Positions 11,401 to 19,792 of a stretch of DNA of 64,000 nt are shown here, piece after piece. Made by a program: the position numbers and the translations under genes. Position 1 is the stretch's first letter, and the number at the start of each line of letters is the position of its first letter. The notes under the pieces were generated by a model. That model was not told where the DNA came from and made no database searches. It worked only from the letters and a program-made list of their open reading frames with translations. Where the stretch lies: the NCBI RefSeq assembly GCF_019175285.1, contig NC_056527.1, positions 117,383,418 to 117,447,417 on the forward strand, in the 5' to 3' direction. The stretch is from Sceloporus undulatus. Taxonomy: Eukaryota > Chordata > Lepidosauria > Squamata > Phrynosomatidae.

Positions 11401-14400
11401 AGGTGAGGATGGAGCCCCACTTTCATGGTGGCCGGGAGTGGGGGGATTCTGGGCATTGCAGTTTGAAACAAAAAGGACCTCTCTTCTTCTACTACCACAG
11501 GTGTTTGGGCTGGACACCCTCCTGGGCACCCCGAAACTATGGCCCCTCCTGATGGGTCTCAGCGTGGTCCCCTCTGCCCTCCAGCTCCTCTTGTTCCCCT
11601 TCTGCCCAGAGAGCCCACGCTACCTCTACATCATCCGCAACAAAGAGTCCAAAGCCAAAGAAAGTGAGCCTCCCTTCCGCCTCCCCATCCGCCTCTTTCC
11701 CCTTCTCCGTTCTTGCTTCTCGTCTGTTTTTCCCTTCCTTCCATCTTTTACTCATCTCCCATGCTGGTGATTGGAATGCTGGGTCCGCTCTGGGTTTTAG
11801 CCTGAAATATGGAGGAATTTGTGTCTTCCAGATGCCCAGCTTGATTTGGGGTAGTCTCTGGAGATGCAGAAAACAAGCTTGCTCCCTCCTCAATATGACA
11901 CCCCTTCAAATACCTAAACAAGGCTATCATATCACCCCTTAACCTTCTCTTCTCCAGGCTAAACATCCCCAGCTCCCTAAGGCATTCCTCATAGGGCTTC
12001 ATGGTTTCCAGACCCTTCACCATTTTAGTCACCCTCCTTTGGACACGCTCCAACTTCAAGCCCTTTGCAAATTCTACAGTGATTTCTTCAGTGCCTCAGT
12101 GATATCCATTAATTTCTCCAATGCCCACAAAGAACTCCTCTCTTGTCCTTCTCCTCCAGGTCTCAAGCGCCTGACCGGACGTGTGGATGTGACCGCGGCC
12201 TTGAATGAGATGAAAGAAGAGAAACGCCGCATGGACCTGGAGCGCAAGGTCTCCATCCTGGAGCTCTTCCGATCCCGCATCTACCGCCAGCCCCTCCTGA
12301 TCGCGGTGGTCTTGCAGTTCTCCCAGCAGTTGTCGGGGATCAATGCGGTGAGAACTGGGACATCGGTGGGAGGGAGAAGGACGATGGTGATGGTGATGGT
12401 GGGAGAAATAAGATTATTGCAGTGGTGGGGAGGCAGCTGGGGTTCCCAGATTTCAGGTCCTACCCTTGAGCCTCACAGCCTGAGACCTTTTCTTCAAGTT
12501 CCAGAGGAACAAATCTCACGGCAAGAGCCTTGTCCTGAAAATCGCATACATCTGTGCAGTTTTTGGCCTCATGTTGCTGCAAGCTGCTTCAACACAGCTG
12601 CTACAGCCTTTTAAAACCAAAGGTTGGGAAATTATGATCAGTTCTTGGTATCCGGTGGAGTTTGGTGCCAGGACCTCCCACGAATACCAAAATCCATGGA
12701 TGCTCAAATCCTGTCGTATGCAACGGCATAGTAAAAAAAGGTCCCTCATATAAAATGGCAAAATCAAGGCTTGCTTTTTGGAATTTTAAAAAATATATTT
12801 GCAAGCCATGGATGGTTGAATCCATGGATGGAGAATCAGTGGATACAGGGGATGGACTGTAATTTGCTTGTCCATGACTCTCATGTCCTCTTAGAAGCTG
12901 TGCTTGCTGGAGTATTAGAAAAAGAGCTGGTAAAACATACAGCAGGCCCTTGGTATCCGGTGAGGTTTGGTACCAAGATCCCTTGTGGATACCAGAATCT
13001 ATGGGTGCTCAGGTCTTGGTATATATACAATGGCATAGTAAAAACATGTCCCTTACATAAAATGGCAAAATCTAGGTTTGCTTTTTGGAGTTTAAAAAAA
13101 TACATTTGCAAGTCCTGGATGGTGCAATCCATGGATGCAGAATCCATAGATACGGAGGGATAATTTGCTTTGGTCCATAACTCCCATGTGTTCTTAAAAG
13201 TTTGCTTGCTAAGATGTTTGAAACAGAGCTTGGCAAAAGTTGGGCAATAGATTTCCCTTGTTCAGTGCAGAGCTTGGAAATTTAATTTCCAGCCAGCTAA
13301 ATGTTTTCAATTTTGTTAGATCTGGGGTGCAAACTGCAGGAATAATGCAGTTTGACACCACTTTCACCTTCATGGCACCATCATATAGATTCCTGGGATT
13401 TGTAATATTGTGAGGCACCCACAATTTTTGTCAGAGAAAGCTACAGACTTCATAAAACTACAAATCCCAGGATTCCATAGGATGGATCTACAGCACTTAA
13501 AGTGGTGTCTAACTGCATTATTGCTACAGTGTAGCTGCACCCCTTGTATTTGTTATTTGAATTGCATGCTTACATGAAAGGGATAGACTACGGAGAGTTA
13601 TGGGAAAAGTGAGAAGGAGAGTTTATCATTGCAAAATGGAAGAAGTTGAATTAAATGGAATGTAATAGAACAGGGTCTAAAAGGAAGTCTGTTTTTCTTT
13701 CTTTCTATCTTGTTTAGTTGTTTTATATAGGTTTATGTTTGCTTGTAGCTGTTATTGTAGTTTGTCTTTACCTTTGTGTTTTGTATGGATGTGTTTTAAT
13801 AAATAAATATGACCCCCCCCCAAAAAAAAATTGCATGCTTACATGCTACAGTTGATACTTAGCATATCAGACCCTAAAACATGAACAGGGGCATCCCTAG
13901 AGCTCAGGATTTTGCCCTGAAAGCTCAGGATTTGGGATGCTGCTGACCTGGTACCTCTAAAGGCCTTTCTCTGACTCTAGTTGGTCATTATTTTGCCCTC
14001 GTAGATCTTCTACTACTCAACTGACATCTTCACAAAGGCTGGACTGGACCAACCCATCTATGCCACCATTGGAGCTGGAGCGGTCAACACGGTGTTCACT
14101 GTTGTTTCGGTAAGGACCCCCGGCCACGCCAATGACTCTAGCCATCCATAAGGCTGGGGTGGGCAACATTGGTTGTTGGGTCCCTTCAAGTTGTTTCTGA
14201 CTTATGACACCCAAAGAAGAGCCTCCTTTCCAGAAGAGGTTTGTCATTGACTTCCCATTGCCCTGAGGCTGAGAGCATGTGACTTCCCCAAGGGTCACTC
14301 AGTGGGTTTCACTGGCTGAGCAGGGATTTGAACCCTGGTCTCCAGAGTCATAATAGTTTATCACACAGGATGGATCCTGTGCAGAAACTGAATTTACACT

Positions 14401-17400
14401 GGAAAAAACCTGTAAAAGCGGGTAGATTTTCAGATGAAGTGGACAAAGCCCACAAAAGCAGGTTGATTTTCACATGATGTAAGGGTTAATGAGCATTAAT
14501 GCGACATTAACACAAACAGGTAGTAAGCAAAACCCGTCCTTTTTACTTTCAGAAAATCCAATTCCGAAGTTCAATAGTCATTTACACTCAAGTTAGCTCA
14601 GGTCCAAAACACACTGCAGAAATAATCCAGTTTGAGACCGCTTTAACTCCCCTGGCTCAATGCTAGGGAGTTCTGGAATTGTGTGAGACATTTAGCCTTC
14701 TCTGAGAGCTCTGGAACCAGGATAAACTACAATTCTCAGGATTCCCTTTTCCACTCTGTTTTCATTTCTTTCTTAACCACTTTCTTTTCCTTTCAAATCA
14801 CTATTCCCTAGCCATAGCTTTCAATCATTTCCCCTCTCTCCCTCGCAGTTCACATTTCACTATCGCTTCACTTATTCTCTTTCCAGGTCGCTCCTCTTCT
14901 CATCAATTTCTTAACCGTGCTGCATTCTCTCACCTTCTTCAACTGACTTATACCTTCCATTTTATTCTATCTCTCTTCTATTCCACCACCCACCTTTTTA
15001 TCCTTTACACTCATCCTAACCTTTCTTGACCTTGCTGGGTTATTTGGCATTGCACAATGGCCTTCTTGACCCCGTTTTCCACTTTAATACTATTACCAAC
15101 TGGAAATAAGTATATAGTATCTCTCCTTCTGACCTTTCATTCATGTTTCCTCTGCCCCAGGTGTTCCTGGTGGAGCGGGCAGGACGGCGCACATTGCATC
15201 TGCTCGGCTTGGTCGGCATGAGCGTCTGTGCCATCCTCATGATGGCATCTCTCCTCTTATCTGTAAGTAGTGGGGCAAAGTTGCCCTATAAAAGGTATCA
15301 CTGTTTTATGGACTTTGGATGTTATTGTACAGTCAGCCTTCTGTTTTTGTGGGAAAACTGTTCCGGAGCTCCCCTTGCAAAAACAGAATTTCACACATAT
15401 TCAAGCCACATAGGCTTGAATGGGGGCATGTGCCCACGAACGGCTGCGGGTGCGCACATCAGGTATGTGCCCCATTTTAATGCTCCCCGTTCGCTCCTCA
15501 CAAGTACAGTAAGTGAGGGTCACGAATATGAAGTCCACACAAATGGAGGGGCAACTGTACTTTGTTGTATGGCAAACACAGCTAACCCTGGATATGTTTT
15601 CTCTAAAAAATAATTGTTCAGAAACCATTTGGACAGATCCTTTAAAGTTCAACTAAAATCCAAAGTGCATCCATCCCTCCATTGATATGGGAGCCACCAG
15701 CCACTGCAATACATTCTGGAATGGAGAGGAACCTGTATTGTGTGATAAATAGGTTTTAGATGATAAAAGGATGTAATAATGGGACAAGCTGAATAATCAT
15801 GTACATGAGATCAATAGCTGTTATGAGGGAAAAGAATAAGAATAAGAAGTTATTTACTTTATAAAAAGCACTTTCTATATATGAATTTGTAGTTAAAAGA
15901 TATCATATGGGGAGTGGAATGTACACGGAATGCTATGCAATCTAAGCAGTTTATCACACAAAGGAGATCGGGAGTTTATCCTGTGAATATTCTGGGATTT
16001 TAGTGGCAATGCATTCCTGATATTGCTTTATTTGCACAATTGCGTGTGATAATCATTCGTGCAATTACTCACCATTTTCGCTTTAGTTGCGGGATGCTTT
16101 AAATGTGCTTTAATCTCTCTTTAACGTTAAAATTATGCCCAGTGTGGTAAACTCCTGTGAGAAGAATGTACAGTGGGACCTTGCTATCCATTGAGGGTTG
16201 GTTCCAGGATCCCCCCCCCCCCATGGATAACAAAATCCATGGATGCTCAAGTCCCATTAAATATAATGGCAGAGCAAAATGATGCCCCTTATACAAAATG
16301 AAAAACCAAGGTTTGCTATTGGGAATTTATACTTTTTTGGAATATTTTCAAGCTGTGGATGCTTGAGTCCGTGAATAAAAAATCCGTGGATAAGGAGGGC
16401 CAACTGTATGTTTTATTAATGGTTCTATTGTAAGAAGATGTCAACCTTGCACAAAACACATATATTACAGGGATGGAAGATGGGGTGGTTTTTTTTGGAA
16501 ATGGGAAGGGAGCTAGTTTTGGACTATATTGGCTGCAAATTGTGTTAATATGACTTTTTTTCTATTTTTGTTTGTTTGTTGTTCCTTGTTTTTAAAAAAT
16601 ATATAAAAAAGAGGGGGTTATTTAGTTGTTGCTGTCTTGCCTGGCTATTCCTTGACTCCTAGGAATTACTGCCATGTTAAGATTCAAAGATATAGCCATG
16701 TTAGTCTGGAAAATCAGTATGTAGAGAGATCTTGTATCACCTTTGAGACTCACTGAAAGAAAGAAGTTGGCAGCATGCGCTTTCTCAGATGTCAGTCTAC
16801 TTTCTCAGATGCTTTTGATGGAAAGCATCTCTCCACCAAATGCATCTGAGGAAGTAGGCTGAGGTCTAGGAAAGCTCATGCTGCCAACTTCTTTCAGTGA
16901 GTCTCAAAGGTGCTACAAAATCTTTCTACATGCCATGCTAAGAGTGAGACAGGAATGCAATAATGAATAATGCCCTCCTGCAACCCATCAGTCTTAGGCC
17001 ATTTGTATTGCTAGAGAATGACCCACTCCCATCTCTGTTCCGCCTGCAACAGGACCGTGTGCCAACCATTGGCTATCTCAGCATGGTAGCCATCTTTGGC
17101 TTCGTGGCCTTCTTTGAGATCGGGCCAGGCCCCATCCCATGGTTCATTGTGGCGGAGCTGTTCAGCCAGGGCCCTCGGCCGGCAGCAATGGCCGTTGCCG
17201 GCTTCGCCAACTGGACCTGCAACTTCATCATCGGCATGAGCTTCCCCTCCATCGCGGTGAGTTTCTATAGCAGATCTGTTTGGCTTGAAGGGTATAGAAA
17301 AGATGGTGAGCAACTGATCTTGGAAGCGAAGTAGGGTCAGCCCTGGTTAGTCCTTGGATGGGAGACTGACACTGAACACCAGGCGCTGTAGGCATTATTT

Positions 17401-17769
17401 CAGAGGAAGGAACTGGCAAAACCTTGGCTAAGAAAACCCTACAAAATTCTTGGGGTTGCCATAAATCAATAGGTAACTTGAAGGCACATACTTACTCAAT
17501 AACTGTTGGTGGTTGGTTGTGGCATTTCTGGCTTATGGTGACCCTAAAGCAAACCTGCCATGGGATTTTTCTGGCAATATTTGTTCAGAGAAGGTTTGCC
17601 ATTGCTCTCCTTTGAGGCTGAGAGAGTGTGACTTGCCCAGAGTCACTTAGTGAGTTTCATGGCTGAGCTGGGAATTGAATACATGAGACAAGAACTCCTC
17701 TGCAGCAGCCCTTTTAAAGCTCTTTTTAAGCATTGGGTATGAAAATAGATAGATTAGATTAGATTAGAT

Positions 17770-17823
<54 letters not shown>

Positions 17824-18940
17824 TTCAAAAATACTAACACTATAGTATTAGACTCTATGGAAATAGATACACTCACATAGTCTTTTGTGGGTTTTTCGAG
17901 CTATGTAGCCATGTTCTAGAAGAGTTTGTTCCTGATGTTTCGCCAGCCTCTGTGGCTGGCATTTCCTCACATTCCTATTGAGAGGAAAGTCATGGGAGGA
18001 TCGTAAAAAAGATTGGGAAACGTTAATAAATTTTCTACAGCAAGAATGGAGAGGAAAAGTAATTGTTGGATTAATGTAATTTTTGAAATAAGAAATATGG
18101 AAATATAGATGATTTAAATTGTATAGCAATAGATGGTATATTTGATTCCACTTAATGAAGAGTCATAGATAAAATAAGCTCTTGGTAAATGGAAAATCTT
18201 GAATCATTACAAAGAAATGGGTCTAGAAGGAACTCCGGAGGTCATTTTTATGTTTGGTAGGGGTTTGTCTGTCTGCGTGTTTTATTTCGGTTTATGTGGA
18301 TATAGTAGATGTGAAGACATGGGGCGAAGAAGTGTAGAAGTATGCAGGAGTGATTTGATGTTCTTTTTTTCATGGATAAAATTCATATAAAATGCATAAA
18401 TGAGAAATGTGTTTGCAGACCGGCCACAACCATCTCCTTCCTTTTCCCCAGGATGCCTGCGGTCCCTACGTCTTCCTCATCTTTGCCCTCCTCCTTCTGG
18501 CTTTTGCGGTTTTCACGTATCTCAAAGTACCGGAAACGAGGGGACGCACTTTTGACGAGATTGCTGCTACATTCCGGCGAACGCCTTCCTTACTCGACCG
18601 TGAAATCAAACCTTATACAGAACTGGACGAATTGAGCCCAGACAACCATGAATGAGAGGGGTCTTGGGGCAGATGGATGGAGGGGAGAAGCAGAAAGGAG
18701 GACACAGTGTGGGGAACATGGTCTTTGGAGTCAGGAGCGGTGGAGGGCAAGGATACCCAGGGTCTGCCTAAGCACTTTATTGAAACCGCGAGAGAGTCTG
18801 GCGCGCGGTCGAAACTTTTAATTTTATTTTTTCCTTTCTAGGTCAGTTTTTAGTCTCGATGTATTTCGATTTTTCTTCTTTCACTTCTTTTTTTTAAAAA
18901 GGGAGAAATTATTTAATAAAGCAGGGCAAGGCAGGTTTGC
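2711..18940 (+). CDS. SLC2A4: SLC2A4 gene (GLUT4 glucose transporter), whole locus
   Basis: Insulin-responsive facilitative glucose transporter of the major facilitator superfamily, with 12 membrane helices, normally stored in vesicles of muscle and fat cells. Ten exons from 5,701 to 18,655 give 499 codons plus a first exon, against 509 residues in human. All junctions keep frame and use GT-AG sites. Family motifs are present in order: [14 protein letters not shown]-glycosylation site [49 protein letters not shown] and [14 protein letters not shown]4 rather than GLUT1 is shown by the C-terminal tail RTPSLL followed by an acidic TELDEL end, and by EIAP and GPISQ-region identity to the GLUT4 exon plan. 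The neighbours YBX2 and EIF5A match the mammalian SLC2A4 neighbourhood. The gene looks functional; only the first coding exon is unresolved. Confidence 0.95.
3882..4098 (+). mobile_element. ACA-tailed tRNA-derived SINE
   Basis: GAGCATTGGACTATGACTC, GGAGACCAGGGTTCAG, AAGTCACGCTCTCTCAGCC, GCCAAGAAAACCCTGTGATA, ending ACAACAACAACAA. Confidence 0.88.
4265..4481. mobile_element. Foldback element, family A, near full length
   Basis: Arms GCCACACTGCAGAATTAATG and CATTAATTCTGCAGTGTAG are complementary. The interior pair GGGATTTGTAGTTC and AAACTACAAACCCC also folds. Confidence 0.88.
4832..5045 (+). mobile_element. ACA-type SINE
   Basis: Contains GGGCATTGGATTATGACCC, CCAGGGTTCGAATCCTGGC (B-box-like), GGGCAAGTCACACTCTCTCA and GCAAGAAAACCCC. 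It has lost its ACA tail. Confidence 0.82.
5048..5170 (+). mobile_element. Fragment of the CACTCATCCCTCC pogo/mariner-like family
   Basis: TTTGACTTTTGTGGATTTG, TTATTTGCGGTTTT and GTCCTCCAGAGCAACTCTG match the bodies at 46,101 and 62,240. Confidence 0.5.
5294..5484 (-). mobile_element. ACA-type SINE, minus strand
   Basis: CTTCAAGTTGTTTCTGACTT, GGCTGAGAGAGTGTGACTTG, GGGATTCGAACCCAGG. It ends against a CR1 fragment. Confidence 0.85.
5484..5600 (-). mobile_element. CR1 LINE 3'-end fragment
   Basis: AGAATCATAGAGTTGGAAGA then CCATCCAGTCCAACCCC, the reverse complement of the common CR1 terminus. It lies about 100 bases upstream of SLC2A4 exon 2. Confidence 0.85.
5701..5820 (+). CDS. SLC2A4: SLC2A4 exon 2 (N terminus and first membrane helix)
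   Basis: Acceptor ttctctacag at 5,691-5,700, donor GT at 5,821, 40 codons in phase 0. It opens with an acidic stretch (EGDEDAGSG), then helix 1 and the near-invariant [18 protein letters not shown]. The length is close to the mammalian exon 2. Confidence 0.93.
5979..6016. repeat. (AT)n microsatellite
   Basis: 19 AT units in SLC2A4 intron 2. The next 400 bases are A/T-rich with nothing recognised. Confidence 0.95.
7005..7140. mobile_element. hAT-type foldback element (CAGTGGTTCCCAAAC termini)
   Basis: Left end CAGTGGTTCCCAAACTTTGG, right end complement AGTTTGGGCATCGCTG; arms around TTGGACTTCAGGTCCCAGAA. Flanks CTTTATTG and CTTTAGAA may be a decayed 8-base duplication. Confidence 0.7.
7319..7456. 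mobile_element. hAT-type foldback element
   Basis: Left end CAGTGATTCTCTAACATTAG, right end GTTTGGGAACCACTA; interior GGACTTCATCTCCCAGAATT and its partner CTGGGAGTTGAAGACC. Confidence 0.7.
7572..7744 (+). CDS. SLC2A4: SLC2A4 exon 3 (glycosylated outer loop, helix 2)
   Basis: 173 bases, ending in phase 2. Encodes [15 protein letters not shown] with the N-linked glycosylation sequon NAT in the first outer loop, as in mammalian GLUT4 (NET there), then [18 protein letters not shown] of helix 2 and EWLGR at the loop 2-3 turn. Confidence 0.96.
7899..8070. mobile_element. Foldback element, family A, incomplete
   Basis: CTGCATCCGCACTGCAGGAA, then GGCACCGCTTTAACTG, GGAATTCTGGGAATTGTAG and GGGATTTGTAGTTTAATC. 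The right outer arm is missing. Confidence 0.75.
8126..8165. repeat. (TTATA)n pentanucleotide microsatellite
   Basis: About eight units immediately before the acceptor of SLC2A4 exon 4. Confidence 0.95.
8191..8315 (+). CDS. SLC2A4: SLC2A4 exon 4 (helices 3 and start of 4)
   Basis: 125 bases. Completes the R of the conserved GRKRAM turn, then [18 protein letters not shown] and [16 protein letters not shown], aligning through the whole exon with GLUT4. The donor gtaagaa is strong. A pentanucleotide microsatellite lies just upstream of its acceptor. Confidence 0.96.
8455..8495. repeat. (CATA)n/(CA)n microsatellite
   Basis: Five CATA units followed by about nine CA units. Confidence 0.9.
8513..8805. 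mobile_element. Short DNA element with TTATCACAC termini, copy 2 (inverted)
   Basis: Reverse orientation to the copy at 574. Begins TATCACACTGGGGCTAATTT and ends TTTGTGTGATAAACTCC. Confidence 0.8.
9505..10020. other. SLC2A4 intron 4: LINE-tail-like and (TTA)n sequence
   Basis: TTTTTACCCCACCTCTCCATC resembles the reverse of a LINE tail. A (TTA)n run lies at 9,913-9,948. The rest is A/T-rich and unassigned. Confidence 0.5.
10200..10275. repeat. Short perfect-arm palindrome
   Basis: TTTTTGGACTACAGCTTCCA pairs with GGGAGCTGTAGTCCAAAAAG around CCCCCAGCCAGCTGGGGG. Confidence 0.75.
10891..11116. mobile_element. Pogo/Tigger-like short element, copy A
   Basis: Flanked by TA; ends CAGTGGATCCTTGGTATCCA and GGGCTGACTG. 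Interior GGTTCCAGGACCC, AAAATCCATGGATACTCAA and CAAGCCATGGATGGTTGAAT. This is the plan of Tigger-derived non-autonomous elements. Confidence 0.75.
11287..11402 (+). CDS. SLC2A4: SLC2A4 exon 5 (helix 4)
   Basis: 116 bases from a phase-1 acceptor to a phase-0 donor (gtgagg). Encodes [20 protein letters not shown] followed by [23 protein letters not shown] is the GLUT4 version of a motif that reads EVSPT in GLUT1. Confidence 0.97.
11501..11663 (+). CDS. SLC2A4: SLC2A4 exon 6 (helices 5-6, PESPR motif)
   Basis: 163 bases, ending in phase 1. Encodes [17 protein letters not shown], a helix, then [16 protein letters not shown], the signature at the start of the central cytoplasmic loop. The intron between exons 5 and 6 is only 98 bases. 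Confidence 0.97.
11852..12058 (-). mobile_element. CR1 LINE 3'-end fragment
   Basis: CTTCTCCAGGCTAAACATCC, CTCATAGGGCTTCATGG and CACCCTCCTTTGGACACGCT, the reverse of the CR1 end seen at 60,690-60,910. Confidence 0.88.
12160..12347 (+). CDS. SLC2A4: SLC2A4 exon 7 (central cytoplasmic loop, helix 7)
   Basis: 188 bases. [20 protein letters not shown] and the charged loop, then [20 protein letters not shown] and QQLSGINA. The QLS in helix 7 is a feature of glucose-selective class I transporters. A CR1 fragment ends about 100 bases upstream of the acceptor. Confidence 0.97.
12635..12861. mobile_element. Pogo/Tigger-like short element, copy B
   Basis: TTCTTGGTATCCGGTGGAG, CAAAATCCATGGATGCTC, GATGGTTGAATCCATGG and end GGGATGGACTGTAA. 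It lies in SLC2A4 intron 7. Confidence 0.75.
12938..13163. mobile_element. Pogo/Tigger-like short element, copy C
   Basis: TACAGCAGGCCCTTGGTATC, AGAATCTATGGGTGCTC and AATCCATGGATGCAGAATCC. It lies 77 bases after copy B, and the two share flanking sequence. Confidence 0.75.
13325..13542. mobile_element. Foldback element, family A
   Basis: GGTGCAAACTGCAGGAATAA, TGGGATTTGTAATATTGTG, ACAAATCCCAGGATTCC, CATTATTGCTACAGTGTAGC. Confidence 0.82.
14005..14109 (+). CDS. SLC2A4: SLC2A4 exon 8 (helix 8)
   Basis: 105 bases, 35 codons in phase 0: [20 protein letters not shown] then [15 protein letters not shown]. The family motif YYSTSIF reads YYSTDIF here, an unusual acidic residue but not a disabling one as far as I know. 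Confidence 0.97.
14168..14353 (-). mobile_element. ACA-type SINE, minus strand
   Basis: TTCAAGTTGTTTCTGACTTA, GGCTGAGAGCATGTGACTT, GGGATTTGAACCCTGG, TCTCCAGAGTCATAA. Confidence 0.85.
14605..14750. mobile_element. Foldback element, family A, right end missing
   Basis: AAAACACACTGCAGAAATAA then GCTAGGGAGTTCTGGAATTG and ACTACAATTCTCAGGATTCC. It belongs to the subfamily with AACACACTGCAG ends. Confidence 0.75.
15161..15262 (+). CDS. SLC2A4: SLC2A4 exon 9 (GRR motif, helix 9)
   Basis: 102 bases, 34 codons in phase 0: [20 protein letters not shown] and [12 protein letters not shown]. The RAGRR cytoplasmic signature is intact. Donor gtaagtag is near-consensus. Confidence 0.97.
15328..15559. mobile_element. 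Mariner/pogo-like short element with TA target
   Basis: TACAGTCAGCCTTCTGTTTT at the left and GGAGGGGCAACTGTA at the right. The body differs from the Tigger-like copies. Its flanks match those of the element at 10,891. Confidence 0.7.
15949..16153. mobile_element. GTTTATCACAC element, copy 3 (internally deleted)
   Basis: GTTTATCACACAAAGGAGAT to CAGTGTGGTAAACTCC. About 100 bases are missing between GTGAATATTCTG and GGGATTTTAGTGG. Confidence 0.8.
16169..16408. mobile_element. Pogo/Tigger-like short element, copy D
   Basis: TACAGTGGGACCTTGCTATC, GGTTGGTTCCAGGATCC, AAAATCCATGGATGCTCAAG and GGAGGGCCAACTGTA. Confidence 0.82.
16680..16940. mobile_element. Long foldback element (AGTCTCAAAGGTGC arms)
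   Basis: Left arm CACCTTTGAGACTCACTGAA and AAGTTGGCAGCATGCGCTTT; right arm AAAGCTCATGCTGCCAACTT and CTTTCAGTGAGTCTCAAAGG. A diverged relative is near 55,230-55,370. Confidence 0.8.
17053..17256 (+). CDS. SLC2A4: SLC2A4 exon 10 (helices 10-11)
   Basis: 204 bases, 68 codons: [68 protein letters not shown]. It carries the PIPW and [10 protein letters not shown] motifs of sugar binding and gating. The human stretch GFQYVAE is SFPSIA here. Confidence 0.97.
17300..17490 (+). mobile_element. 5S-rRNA-derived SINE
   Basis: TGATCTTGGAAGCGAAGTAG, GGTCAGCCCTGGTTAGTC, CTTGGATGGGAGACTG and GGCGCTGTAGGC follow 5S rRNA in order. The tail has AGAGGAAGGAACTGGCAAAA and TTGGGGTTGCCATAAATC. Confidence 0.85.
17500..17685 (-). 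mobile_element. ACA-type SINE, minus strand
   Basis: GGCTTATGGTGACCCTAAAG, TTGAGGCTGAGAGAGTGTGA, ATGGCTGAGCTGGGAATT. Confidence 0.85.
17745..17822. repeat. (AGATT)n/(GATA)n microsatellite
   Basis: A few AGATT units followed by about 13 GATA units in SLC2A4 intron 10. Confidence 0.95.
17884..17975. mobile_element. Fragment of the GTGGGTTTTTCGAGC element
   Basis: TTGTGGGTTTTTCGAGCTAT, CATGTTCTAGAAGAGTTTG, GATGTTTCGCCAGCC. Related to the element at 24,334-25,216 and the fragment at 45,290. Confidence 0.75.
18452..18655 (+). CDS. SLC2A4: SLC2A4 exon 11 (helix 12 and C-terminal tail, stop)
   Basis: Encodes 67 residues and a [23 protein letters not shown] for helix 12, [11 protein letters not shown], then the sorting tail. 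The di-leucine RTPSLL is intact, and the acidic [12 protein letters not shown] replaces the mammalian TELEYLGPDEND, so the tyrosine is lost. Confidence 0.97.
   Translation, partial: DACGPYVFLIFALLLLAFAVFTYLKVPETRGRTFDEIAATFRRTPSLLDREIKPYTELDELSPDNHE
18915..18920 (+). terminator. SLC2A4: SLC2A4 polyadenylation signal (AATAAA)
   Basis: Canonical hexamer about 260 bases after the stop codon, inside an A/T-rich tract. It makes a short 3' UTR of about 280 bases. No other signal closer to the stop was seen. Confidence 0.6.
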
Positions 18941-19790
18941 AGAAAAAGGGAAGCGCAGGAACGCGATTCTTTGCATTTCTCGATTTCGGAGGACAAAAGA
19001 GTCGTGGCACAAAGGATCGAAAAAGGAACTGTGAGTTTTATCCTAAAGAGAGGATCGTGGTGGATTTCATACAGAGAGAAAATACTATCCGACATTGACT
19101 TGTAGCCTGGGATCTGGACACATATTTTCCCAGAAAGGAAAGCCTGAAAGCAGAATCTAAATTACAAAAGGGATAACAGGAGCTTCGAGGATGTCTGCAA
19201 AACTTTCTTCTTCTCTCTACAATTTTGGTTATTTATATGTCGTGATGGTTTTCTTTGAGCCAGGGACTGAGTCCAGTTTTAATTCAGGAGAGCGTCGGCT
19301 CTGGAAAACGTGCATTTACAACTGAGACGTTTGCCGATGGAAATGTGCATTCGCAAGCGAGAAGCGTGCCTTTGCATTTGTGTTCTCCTGAACATGTTAT
19401 GAGTATTTTTCTTTCTGCCGCCTCGTCGCACTTGAGAAACCACAGATAGCCTGACATACATCCCTGTATTGTTTGTGTGTGTGTCAGGGACTTCCAAGCT
19501 CAAGGCCTGATCATACAACTGAGCTTAGGAAGAAGTCACTTGATACACGTTTAGTTCCATGTTTGCTAATGCTCTGTGCAACCTCCCCCACAAGGCCAAC
19601 AGAAGGGGAGAAATTGTCCTTGGGGAGCATAGGAAAAACGGGCGCACTGTTCTTTGCCTTCCTTAGTTGCAATGGTTCCTGCATGTCTTTCCACCCACGC
19701 TGCCTTTGTCTAATAACAGGAAAGTGGTTTTCCTTGGCTCTGCAATGCCCATTTTTGGCCATCTGGGAGGGCAACCGAGGGCAAGGGCAT
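18940..19790. other. SLC2A4-YBX2 spacer, first part
   Basis: No gene or repeat family recognised. Open frames are short and overlap on both strands. Confidence 0.5.
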
Positions 19791-19792
19791 TC

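Noticed and set aside
17314-17393. 5S rRNA gene
   Set aside because: Diverged, with a SINE tail and no gene-like terminator; a second copy with the same tail lies at 32,541.
17745-17822. CRISPR-like array
   Set aside because: Simple GATA microsatellite with no spacers; the genome is a vertebrate's.
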